From positions 186,001-250,000 of the forward strand of contig NZ_UAVP01000007.1 in NCBI RefSeq assembly GCF_900446695.1: DNA of 64,000 nt, given 5' to 3'. The notes beneath the pieces were generated by a model that searched no databases, was not told the DNA's origin, and worked only from the letters and a program-made list of their open reading frames with translations. Position 1 is the first letter of the stretch; every line of letters begins with the position of its first letter. The translations under genes were made by a program, and so were the position numbers. Shown piece after piece: positions 27,147 to 34,264 of the stretch. Source of the stretch: Capnocytophaga sputigena. Lineage in GTDB: Bacteria; Bacteroidota; Bacteroidia; Flavobacteriales; Flavobacteriaceae.

Positions 27147-27299
27147 ATGACAAATGACGAAAATTTGTTACCTTTGCCACATTCTAAGGCTTCCGAAGAA
27201 GAGTTTAAAAAGCATAACTATTACAATATCCCCGATTTTAAACAAGTGTGGGAAGATACGCGCTATGGTGGTACTTGGTATCCTGGAATGCCTGAATGA
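27147..27299 (+). CDS. Possible small protein or gene remnant
   Basis: 50 codons from the ATG at 27147, or a longer frame from GTG 27105 inside bioF. The last part (PDFKQVWEDTRYGGTWYPG) looks like real protein, with several Trp and Gly, while the first codons fall in a low-complexity repeat that also occurs elsewhere in the window. A TACCTTTG box lies inside the frame at 27169-27176, which argues against the ATG. It may be the 3' remnant of a larger gene or a small protein with a misplaced start. I do not recognise it. Confidence 0.3.
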   Translation: MTNDENLLPLPHSKASEEEFKKHNYYNIPDFKQVWEDTRYGGTWYPGMPE

Positions 27300-27326
27300 A
27301 AAAGCAAACTTTTCTAATTCTCTAAT

Positions 27327-27356
27327 TTGCTAATTAACAAATTATTTATACCTTTG
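27327..27356 (+). promoter_or_regulatory. Promoter of the GH109 gene
   Basis: TTG at 27327-27329 and perfect TACCTTTG at 27349-27356 with 19 bases between. The leader to the ATG is about 40 bases. Confidence 0.72.
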
Positions 27357-27400
27357 CCCATTGTAAAATTTTAACTTATCACTTTTAACCTTTAACTTTT

Positions 27401-28816
27401 ATGAAAAAATTGTATTCGATGCTCCTCAGCATTTTTCTATCAGCAGGTTTTACCGCTTGCAATCAACCTCAAACCAACCCTAAATCTGAAAATTCTAATA
27501 CGCCTATCAAGGTAGAAACACCTCAGCGCACGCAAGGTCAAACTGATGTGTTGAACCTTGTAACCGATAAGTTAGACACCGTACGTGTGGGGATTATCGG
27601 TCTTGGAATGCGCGGTTATAGTGCCGTGGAGCGCTATATGCACATTGAGGGCGCTAAAATTACCGCTATTTGTGATATTCGCCCTGAAATGGTGGAAAAA
27701 TCTCAACAAGTAATTGAAAAAGCAGGTCGCCCACGTGTGCCGCAATACACTGGCAGTGAAGATGCTTGGAAAGCCCTTTGTGAACGCCCTGATGTTGATC
27801 TTGTTTATATAGTAACCGACTGGAAGCACCACACCCCAATGGCACTCTACGCAATGCAACACGGCAAACACGTGGCTATAGAAGTACCTGCAGCGCTTGA
27901 TATGGATGAGATTTGGGCGCTTATTGATACAAGTGAAAAAACACGCCGCCACTGTATGATGCTCGAAAATTGTGTGTACGATTACTTTGAGATTACAACT
28001 CTTAATATGGTACAACAAGGACTCTTAGGGGAGGTGATTCACGGTGAAGGCTCTTATATCCACAATCTCGATGAGTTTTGGACAGAATATTGGAATAATT
28101 GGCGTCTTGATTATAACCATAAACACCGTGGTGATGTATACCCTACACACGGTATAGGTCCTGTTTGTCAGGCATTAAATATCCACCGAGGTGACAAGAT
28201 GAACTACTTGGTTTCGGTAGATACTAAACCTTTTAGAGGTAAGGAAGTATACCAAAAAGTAACAGGTAAAGACGCTGCTGATTTTCAAAATGGCGACCTT
28301 ACCATTACAATGATTAAAACTGAACAAGGTAAAACTATTCAAATTCAGCACGATGTAGTAACCCCACGCCCATATTCACGTATGTATCAACTTACTGGTA
28401 CTAAAGGTTTCGCTAATAAATACCCTATGGAAGGCTATTTGTTACAGCCCGAAAGTGTGGCAAAAGCTGAAGTTCCTAATCACGAAAATCTATCGGCTCA
28501 CAACTTTATGCCTGAAGATGCTAAAAAAGCGTTGATGGAAAAATACAAACCACGCATATTGAAAGATTTGGAAGAACAAGCTAAAAAAGTAGGCGGACAT
28601 GGCGGCATGGATTTCATTATGGATTACCGTCTTATCTACTGTTTGCGCAATGGTTTGCCTTTAGATATGGACGTATACGATTTAGCCGAATGGTGCTGCT
28701 TAGCACCTCTTTCTAAACTGTCACTCGAAAATGGCAGTGCTCCAGTAGAAATCCCTGATTTCACTCGTGGTGCTTGGAATAAACAAAAAGGCTATAAACA
28801 CGCGTTTGTTAATTAG
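27401..28816 (+). CDS. GH109 alpha-N-acetylgalactosaminidase-like lipoprotein (Gfo/Idh/MocA fold)
   Basis: 471 residues with a lipoprotein signal (Cys20 in AGFTACNQ). The NAD-binding Rossmann part contains VGIIGLGMRGYSAVE near 63-77 and EVPAALDMDEIW. The central segment YPTHGIGPVCQALNIHRGDK is diagnostic of glycoside hydrolase family 109, founded on the Elizabethkingia enzyme that removes terminal alpha-GalNAc (blood group A antigen) by an NAD-dependent oxidation-elimination path. It probably acts on host mucin or glycolipid sugars in the periplasm or at the surface. It is transcribed from its own promoter and has no SusCD pair next to it. Confidence 0.85.
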   Translation: MKKLYSMLLSIFLSAGFTACNQPQTNPKSENSNTPIKVETPQRTQGQTDVLNLVTDKLDTVRVGIIGLGMRGYSAVERYMHIEGAKITAICDIRPEMVEKSQQVIEKAGRPRVPQYTGSEDAWKALCERPDVDLVYIVTDWKHHTPMALYAMQHGKHVAIEVPAALDMDEIWALIDTSEKTRRHCMMLENCVYDYFEITTLNMVQQGLLGEVIHGEGSYIHNLDEFWTEYWNNWRLDYNHKHRGDVYPTHGIGPVCQALNIHRGDKMNYLVSVDTKPFRGKEVYQKVTGKDAADFQNGDLTITMIKTEQGKTIQIQHDVVTPRPYSRMYQLTGTKGFANKYPMEGYLLQPESVAKAEVPNHENLSAHNFMPEDAKKALMEKYKPRILKDLEEQAKKVGGHGGMDFIMDYRLIYCLRNGLPLDMDVYDLAEWCCLAPLSKLSLENGSAPVEIPDFTRGAWNKQKGYKHAFVN

Positions 28817-28818
28817 TA

Positions 28819-28918
28819 TCCCCTCCCCTTTCCCTCCCCCAAGGGGAGGGGGTAGGATAATATATTTTTTTAACTATTTATATTGCATTCTCCCCTCCTT
28901 GGGAGGAGGTGGGGAGGA
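28819..28918. repeat. Pair of G/C-rich palindromes
   Basis: Two palindromic patches, 28819-28855 (core CCCTCCCC-CAA-GGGGAGGG) and 28890-28918 (core CCCTCCTTGGGAGG), lie 34 bases apart in an otherwise AT-rich intergenic stretch between the GH109 and MoxR genes. The same CCCTCC/GGAGGG flavour recurs at 58661-58683 and 62231-62270. It looks like a dispersed intergenic repeat; the first palindrome may also stop transcription from GH109. Confidence 0.6.
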
Positions 28919-28929
28919 TTATAGAGCTT

Positions 28930-30015
28930 ATGTCAAATGTATTACGCCTTCCTGCGGAACAACTCTACGCTAAGGAATTAGAGGCTTTAAAAGAAGAGGA
29001 TAAAAAACAAGAAAAGCCCATAGGCTGGCAATTGTCGCCTAAAGCTGTGTTGAAATTTGTAACTGGTGGTACTGCCTGCGGGGTGGAAATTACTCCTAAG
29101 TACATCGGTCATAATCGTTTGGTGGAAATTGCTATTGCTACACTCCTTACCGACCGCTCTCTGTTGCTCATAGGTGAGCCAGGAACTGCCAAGTCGTGGC
29201 TTTCCGAAAATCTTACAGCTGCCATTTGTGGCGACTCAGGCAAAGTGATTCAAGGAACTGCGGGTACCAGTGAAGAACATATACGCTATTCGTGGAACTA
29301 TGCAATGCTTTTGGCTAACGGTCCATCGCACGAAGCCTTACTCAAATCACCTATTTATCGCGCGATGGAAACAGGAACTGTCGCTCGTTTTGAGGAGATT
29401 TCGCGTTGTGCTTCCGAAGTACAAGATGCATTGATTTCTATTCTATCAGAAAAGAATATAGCTATTCCTGAACTCAGTGAAGAATTGCCAGCTCAGCGTG
29501 GTTTCTCTATTATTGCGACAGCTAATACTCGCGACCGTGGTGTGAACGAAATGTCATCAGCACTTAAAAGACGTTTCAATATTATCGTGCTACCTGCTCC
29601 TGCTACTTTAGAAACCGAAGTGTCTATCGTAACCAAGCGCGTAGCCGAAATTTCTAACAACTACAAACTCAAAGCCGCCTTGCCAAGCAATGAAGCTATA
29701 GAGAAGATTGTAACTATTTTCCGCGAATTGCGCAAAGGAGCTACTTTAGACGAAAAACAAAAACTCAAATCGCCTAGCGGAGTTATTTCTACCGCTGAAG
29801 CTATTTCGCTTATCACCAATAGTATGGCATTAGCAGGCAGTTTTGGCAACGGCACTGTTACCGATGAAGATTTAGCATCGGGATTGCAAGGCGCTGTAGT
29901 GAAAGATGAAGATAAAGATAAAATGGTGTGGAAGGAATACCTTGAAAATGTAATGAAGAAACGCGGAGCATCGTGGCGTGAACTCTACAACCAATGTTCC
30001 GCAATGAACAACTGA
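28930..30015 (+). CDS. MoxR-type AAA+ ATPase
   Basis: 361 residues from ATG 28930; a GTG at 28909 lies inside the upstream palindrome and is less likely. Walker A is GEPGTAKS at 82-89, Walker B is ARFEEISRC, sensor 1 is IATANTRDRGVNE and an Arg-rich LKRRFNIIVL follows. MoxR ATPases act as chaperones that insert metals or assemble complexes, usually with a von Willebrand A partner in the same operon. Here no partner follows: the next gene is convergent, 6 bases away. Similar ATPases elsewhere travel with SWIM, DUF5682 and VWA genes, none of which is in the window. Confidence 0.85.
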   Translation: MSNVLRLPAEQLYAKELEALKEEDKKQEKPIGWQLSPKAVLKFVTGGTACGVEITPKYIGHNRLVEIAIATLLTDRSLLLIGEPGTAKSWLSENLTAAICGDSGKVIQGTAGTSEEHIRYSWNYAMLLANGPSHEALLKSPIYRAMETGTVARFEEISRCASEVQDALISILSEKNIAIPELSEELPAQRGFSIIATANTRDRGVNEMSSALKRRFNIIVLPAPATLETEVSIVTKRVAEISNNYKLKAALPSNEAIEKIVTIFRELRKGATLDEKQKLKSPSGVISTAEAISLITNSMALAGSFGNGTVTDEDLASGLQGAVVKDEDKDKMVWKEYLENVMKKRGASWRELYNQCSAMNN

Positions 30016-30021
30016 TAATTA

Positions 30022-30690
30022 TTACATTGGTATATTCGCAAAATTGCACATTTCCACATAGTAATAAATAAGTGAATTGTATTCAGGATGTGCCTGCATC
30101 CACTGATGTAAGATAGGTATAAAGGTGGCGATAATTTCTTTATCGCCACTTTTTAATATATGTTTGCTATAAGTTCGGTAAATTTGTTCTGCCAAAGGCG
30201 TTATAAGTGTACCTTGGTATGATTTAGGTGCAAAATCTTCAGTGCGCAGAAAAGGCATTACATCAGTAATTACTTCCAAATATTCATCACGGTCTTTATA
30301 AGCTTTGTGCAACTGTTCTATTAAGGCAGAAAACCCTTCAGAAGGCATTGTGAAATACATACCTTTCAAACTCTCATACAGCACATCAATAAGTGCTGTT
30401 CTTTCCGTTTTGCGCAATTGAGCAAAGAGCTTTACATATTGCCAAAGCAGTTGGTCGGTGATGAGTACTTCTTCAGTACTGAAATGCAGGTCTTTGAGAG
30501 CTTGTACATATTGCAGGAAAACATCTAAGTCGTTTTCGGCTATTGCCTTCTTGCAAAAATCGTAATACACCCAGCCCAACGAATATTTGTTGATACTGCT
30601 ATCGTTTTCCTTAAATTCCTCGAGAGCGATACGCAATGCTTCATCCAATTCACCTGCCTTTCGCAAAGCTGTTACCTCACTTACCATCAT
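30022..30690 (-). CDS. Helical repeat protein of unknown function
   Basis: 222 residues, all alpha-helical, soluble, with TPR-like spacing (EVTALRKAGELDEALRIALE and SLGWVYYDFCKKAIAENDLD). No catalytic motif. The ATG overlaps the stop of the beta-propeller lipoprotein gene by four bases (ATGA), so the two are translationally coupled. It is convergent with the MoxR gene. Its role is unknown; it could be a scaffold. Confidence 0.65.
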   Translation of the reverse strand: MMVSEVTALRKAGELDEALRIALEEFKENDSSINKYSLGWVYYDFCKKAIAENDLDVFLQYVQALKDLHFSTEEVLITDQLLWQYVKLFAQLRKTERTALIDVLYESLKGMYFTMPSEGFSALIEQLHKAYKDRDEYLEVITDVMPFLRTEDFAPKSYQGTLITPLAEQIYRTYSKHILKSGDKEIIATFIPILHQWMQAHPEYNSLIYYYVEMCNFANIPM

Positions 30691-31733
30691 TTCTTTACAA
30701 CTCTAAAAAGGGTGATTTTCTCATTGCCCGAAGCCACCATAGTTTGTTCATCAACAAAAAGGAGTGCGTGATAGGATTTATCCGAAAGTTGTTGCCAGCT
30801 CTTGCCTTGGTCGTTAGAGAAGAAAAGACCATTAGGCGAAGTTGCCACTAAAGCATTTCCCTCACTATTAGGGATGTATTGCACGCAGCTCGCATAACCA
30901 ATAGCCTTGTCGGTTGCGATAGGCTGCCAAGTTTTACCCCCATCGAAAGTGAGTGCGCCAGAGCCTTTGCGCTCTGTAGGTTGTTCATAATCACCGCCGA
31001 GAACGATGCCCTGCTGGTCGTTGTAGAAAGCTATAGTGAAAGCCCCTTGAGTAGCCGAACCTTGAGCGAGAGGTAGGGTAGCGAGGTCTTGCCATTTATA
31101 GCCCTTGTTGTCCGAGAACAACACCCTGCTCTTACTGCCGCCTGTTACTACCCATAGTTTGTTGCCATAGTGCGCCAAAGCCGAGTTGCTAGCGGCGAAT
31201 ACACTTTCACCCTCTTCGAGTTTCGGCGATTGTGACCATGTGAGTTTCGTCCATTGTTGTCCACCATTGAGCGTTGTTACTACCGATAGGCAATTGTCGA
31301 TAGGGTCGCCTATAGCGATGCCAAATTGGTCGTCCGTAAAGCGCAATACATCGTAGAATACCTCAGGATGTTCCTCTCGATATACTTCTTCCATACCACT
31401 TTGTTCAGCTTTGTAAAGCAATGCGGGGTTGCCGATAGAGAGCATAAAAAAGTTCTGACTCGTAGCTGCCACCGCACGAAAATCGGAAATCACCCCACGA
31501 TTCTTCAAGTTAGAAGTCGCAATAGTTTGGTTTTGAGTGTTGATAAAACCAAAGGTAGCATCGGAGCCTGCAAAAGCCACGTTTTTCTCTAAGAGTACCA
31601 TTGCACGCACGCTTATTTTCTCCAATGGAAAAGACTTTACTTCTACCAATTCGATAGTAGTGTCCTTATAAGGATTGGAGTGCTTACACGCCACAAGGCA
31701 AAGCAATATAAAAATAATAGCAATATGTTTCAT
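30687..31733 (-). CDS. Beta-propeller lipoprotein (Ycf48/BNR-repeat-like)
   Basis: 348 residues. A lipoprotein signal ends at Cys16 (LCLVACKHS). The mature part contains Asp-box-like turns such as TLNGGQQWTKL, DNKGYKWQDL, FDGGKTWQPI and NDQGKSWQQL, spaced as in sialidase/Ycf48-type propellers. Catalytic sialidase residues are not evident, so a binding or assembly role is more likely. It is first in a two-gene unit and has a promoter at 31754-31784. Confidence 0.8.
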   Translation of the reverse strand: MKHIAIIFILLCLVACKHSNPYKDTTIELVEVKSFPLEKISVRAMVLLEKNVAFAGSDATFGFINTQNQTIATSNLKNRGVISDFRAVAATSQNFFMLSIGNPALLYKAEQSGMEEVYREEHPEVFYDVLRFTDDQFGIAIGDPIDNCLSVVTTLNGGQQWTKLTWSQSPKLEEGESVFAASNSALAHYGNKLWVVTGGSKSRVLFSDNKGYKWQDLATLPLAQGSATQGAFTIAFYNDQQGIVLGGDYEQPTERKGSGALTFDGGKTWQPIATDKAIGYASCVQYIPNSEGNALVATSPNGLFFSNDQGKSWQQLSDKSYHALLFVDEQTMVASGNEKITLFRVVKK

Positions 31734-31753
31734 ATCTCAGTGATAAACAAAGG

Positions 31754-31784
31754 CAAAGATAATGTTTTTGGTTGGAATAACCAA
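31754..31784 (-). promoter_or_regulatory. Promoter of the beta-propeller lipoprotein unit
   Basis: On the minus strand TTG (31784-31782) and TATCTTTG (31761-31754) are separated by 20 bases. Confidence 0.72.
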
Positions 31785-31834
31785 GGAAGGATGTATTTTT
31801 TTTATCACTGACACGATTTGTCAGAGTAGTGCCT

Positions 31835-31842
31835 TATCTTTG
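31835..31842 (+). promoter_or_regulatory. -7 box of the AAA ATPase/WYL unit
   Basis: Perfect TATCTTTG 28 bases before the AAA ATPase ATG. A TTG lies 14 bases upstream at 31818-31820, shorter than the usual spacing. A partly palindromic CTGACACGATTTGTCAG at 31808-31824 overlaps the -33 region and may be an operator, possibly for the WYL protein. Confidence 0.5.
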
Positions 31843-31870
31843 CCCCGTGAAACTAAAAAACTAATAAAAA

Positions 31871-32833
31871 ATGGTATACTTAGAATCTTTTTATTTTCCT
31901 TCGGTAAAAGAAGAGGAAGATGAACTACAAAAGTTTTTCTATAATAAAAAATGTAAGCGTCCTATAAAGCCAGCGCTTAATTACATTGCTCAAAATGTTT
32001 ATCCTTTTAGCCTTTTAGCCCATCATCTTAGTTGTTTAGATTTTGAGCCTATTACTATCCTTTATGGAGGTAATGGTTCGGGTAAATCTACTATTTTAAA
32101 TGTAATTTCAAACAAATTGCATATTTCGAGAGAAGCTCCTTACAATTCGTCTTATTTAATGGAAAAATACGTAAAAATGTGTTCTTTTAAGAGCAATTTT
32201 CACTATACAAATAAAGATTTAGATCTTGTGAATAAGACTAATTACAAGTACGATATTTTAGAAATTAGCAAGATGATTACTAGCGATGATGTGTTTAAAA
32301 AAATGATAGACAAACGCCTTAGAGATGACCAAAAACGCTTTAAGAGCGAGATGATTATTGAAGAGAAGAGAGCAGCAGCAGGAATAGTACCTAAGTCTAT
32401 CAATTTGGAGGATGAGACAAGTATAGAACGTTTTAATGATTTTCTCAGTATGCGAAAAAGTAGCTATACCCAATACATCAAAAAAACGATAGGGGATATA
32501 GGACCTTCATTTTCTAATGGCGAAACAGGACTGATGTACCTTATGGAGCAGATTTCCAATCCAGGTCTATACTTATTAGACGAACCTGAGAACAGTATGT
32601 CGTGCGAAACGCAACTCAAATTAGTAGAGTTCATTGAGCTTTCAGCACGAGCTTTTAATACGCAGTTTATTATTGCAACACATTCACCCTTTTTGCTTTC
32701 TATTCCTAATGCAAAAATATACAATCTTGATACCCGCCCTGTAAGTTTATCTAAATGGTGGGAACTTGAGAATATGAAACGTTATTTTCAAATTTTCAAT
32801 AAATACCAAACCGAATTTCAAAAAGCATTGTAA
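31871..32833 (+). CDS. AAA ATPase of the ABC/SMC-like (COG3910) class
   Basis: 320 residues. Walker A is GGNGSGKST at 66-74, an ABC-signature-like FSNGETGLMYLM lies near 216-227, Walker B is LYLLDEPENSMS and the H-loop is IATHSPFLLSIP. It has the ABC-ATPase core of OLD/RecF-like proteins but no TOPRIM or nuclease domain. Such single-domain ATPases are found in toxin-antitoxin and phage-defence contexts as well as alone. The WYL regulator follows after 56 bases in the same direction, and the GTPase island starts 1.4 kb downstream. Confidence 0.82.
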   Translation: MVYLESFYFPSVKEEEDELQKFFYNKKCKRPIKPALNYIAQNVYPFSLLAHHLSCLDFEPITILYGGNGSGKSTILNVISNKLHISREAPYNSSYLMEKYVKMCSFKSNFHYTNKDLDLVNKTNYKYDILEISKMITSDDVFKKMIDKRLRDDQKRFKSEMIIEEKRAAAGIVPKSINLEDETSIERFNDFLSMRKSSYTQYIKKTIGDIGPSFSNGETGLMYLMEQISNPGLYLLDEPENSMSCETQLKLVEFIELSARAFNTQFIIATHSPFLLSIPNAKIYNLDTRPVSLSKWWELENMKRYFQIFNKYQTEFQKAL

Positions 32834-32889
32834 AACATTTTTATTACTAATTTATTAACTACTTGCGTGGCTTGCACCCTATTAATATT

Positions 32890-33801
32890 ATGGCAAATTA
32901 TAAAAATCTCCGTTTTCAATTCCTATTGGAGCTCTTAAAAAACAGAGGCGATAGTGGAGCTTCTTTCGCTGATATCAAAGATTATATCGAACGCCGTTTC
33001 GAGGATAAGGATATTCCTTACAATTATAAGGAACGCACCTTTGAACGCGACAAATGCGACCTTCTCACTGAACGTGATATACAGCTTAACTACACTCGTT
33101 CTAGCAATATCTATACCATCAATTGGAGCGAGCTTAGCGAGGAACAGAACTTCCAGATAGAAAACGACTGGCTACAAGAAGCGCTTCGCCAAAATCCGTA
33201 TCAAAAACATTTTATACACTTTGAAAAACGTCCCACACGCGGACTCAATTGGCTCTACGGACTTATCTACGCTATTGATAATCACCAACTGCTACAATTT
33301 ACCTATCACAAATTTCGCGAAGATACCTATTTGTCTCATACAGTACAACCCTACGCTCTCAAAGAGTTTGATTACCATTGGTATCTCCTCGCTTGTGATA
33401 CTGCGCCTAATAACGACTTACCCTCTATAAGTGTTTTTGCACTCGACCGCATTACCGACCTTGATATTCTCAAAGAAACATTCACACCTACACCTTTTAA
33501 TGTAGAGGAACATTTTCGCAATGCCTATGGAGTGATAGCCTTACCCGACCCACCTGAAGATATTATTCTCCGTTTTGACTGTCATCAAGGTAATTATGCC
33601 AAAGTACGCCCTTTGCACCCCTCCCAAGAAATCCTTACTGACAATGCTGAAGAGCTCGTAATACGCCTACATCTTACTCCCTCCTACGATTTTGACCAAA
33701 AGTTACTATCGTTGGGCAACCGCGTACAAGTAATTGAACCACAGTGGTATCGCGAACATATTGTGATGCGACTCAAACAAGCATTGGATAATTACGAATG
33801 A
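32890..33801 (+). CDS. WYL-domain transcriptional regulator
   Basis: 303 residues from ATG 32890; a TTG at 32863 extends the frame by nine residues but is less likely. The N-terminal part (about 1-90) is a winged helix; the WYL domain (about 120-200) shows LIYAIDNHQLLQFTYHKF, VQPYALKEFDYHWYLLACD and FALDRITDLDIL, and a C-terminal WCX-like part follows. WYL proteins sense ligands, often nucleic-acid fragments, and commonly repress phage-defence operons. Its position beside an ATPase and upstream of a dynamin-like pair fits that role, although control of those genes is an inference. Confidence 0.88.
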   Translation: MANYKNLRFQFLLELLKNRGDSGASFADIKDYIERRFEDKDIPYNYKERTFERDKCDLLTERDIQLNYTRSSNIYTINWSELSEEQNFQIENDWLQEALRQNPYQKHFIHFEKRPTRGLNWLYGLIYAIDNHQLLQFTYHKFREDTYLSHTVQPYALKEFDYHWYLLACDTAPNNDLPSISVFALDRITDLDILKETFTPTPFNVEEHFRNAYGVIALPDPPEDIILRFDCHQGNYAKVRPLHPSQEILTDNAEELVIRLHLTPSYDFDQKLLSLGNRVQVIEPQWYREHIVMRLKQALDNYE

Positions 33802-33870
33802 CGAAATACAAAATACGAATGACAAATTGGCAAAATGCTTAAAATGTTAAAATTAAGATTTTATTAGGAA

Positions 33871-33896
33871 TTGTTAAAGAATATTTTTTACATTTG
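33871..33896 (+). promoter_or_regulatory. Promoter upstream of the DUF6140-like gene
   Basis: TACATTTG at 33889-33896 is a full -7 match; TTG at 33871-33873 is 15 bases before it, a little short. A second TAATTTTG lies at 33952-33959. No promoter is seen between 34225 and 34265, so the GTPase genes may be transcribed from here. Confidence 0.5.
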
Positions 33897-34003
33897 TCGC
33901 CTGAAAAAGAAGAAAATTTTTACAGTGCTGCTTTTTGGCAGAGAGAGGGTGTAATTTTGTACCCAAAGAAAAATGCATTATTAACCTTTAAACATTAAAC
34001 CTT

Positions 34004-34225
34004 ATGCCATTATATCGAGTAACCGTAACCCGTACCGTAGCCAGCAATGGCATACGCTTAGAACCAGGAATGTCAGTAGACATACCTACCCAAACTACCA
34101 CCAACCCCGTCTCAGTAAATGGTGGTCGTGAGGTAATAGCCGCTTTCCAACGCATCTACGGCATAGATGTAAGCAAAAGTTATGGCATCTTAAGAACAGC
34201 TTTGAAAGTGGAAAAAATTGGGTGA
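34004..34225 (+). CDS. Small DUF6140-like protein
   Basis: 73 residues, beta-rich, no signal peptide. The pattern VTRTVASNGIRLEPGMSV and then NPVSVNGGREVIAAFQRIYG fits a small Bacteroidota family I recall as DUF6140, of unknown function. Codon use is like the host genes and unlike the AT-rich GTPase genes that begin 40 bases downstream. It has a leader of about 100 bases. It could be an independent gene whose 3' flank was the insertion point of the island. Confidence 0.7.
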   Translation: MPLYRVTVTRTVASNGIRLEPGMSVDIPTQTTTNPVSVNGGREVIAAFQRIYGIDVSKSYGILRTALKVEKIG

Positions 34226-34264
34226 GAAAGTAAAAAATAATAAACTTTACTAAAGAATATATTT

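Noticed and set aside
28767-28973. 68-codon frame across the palindromes
   Set aside because: Its Pro/Gly-rich product is a translation of the G/C palindromes and has no independent support.
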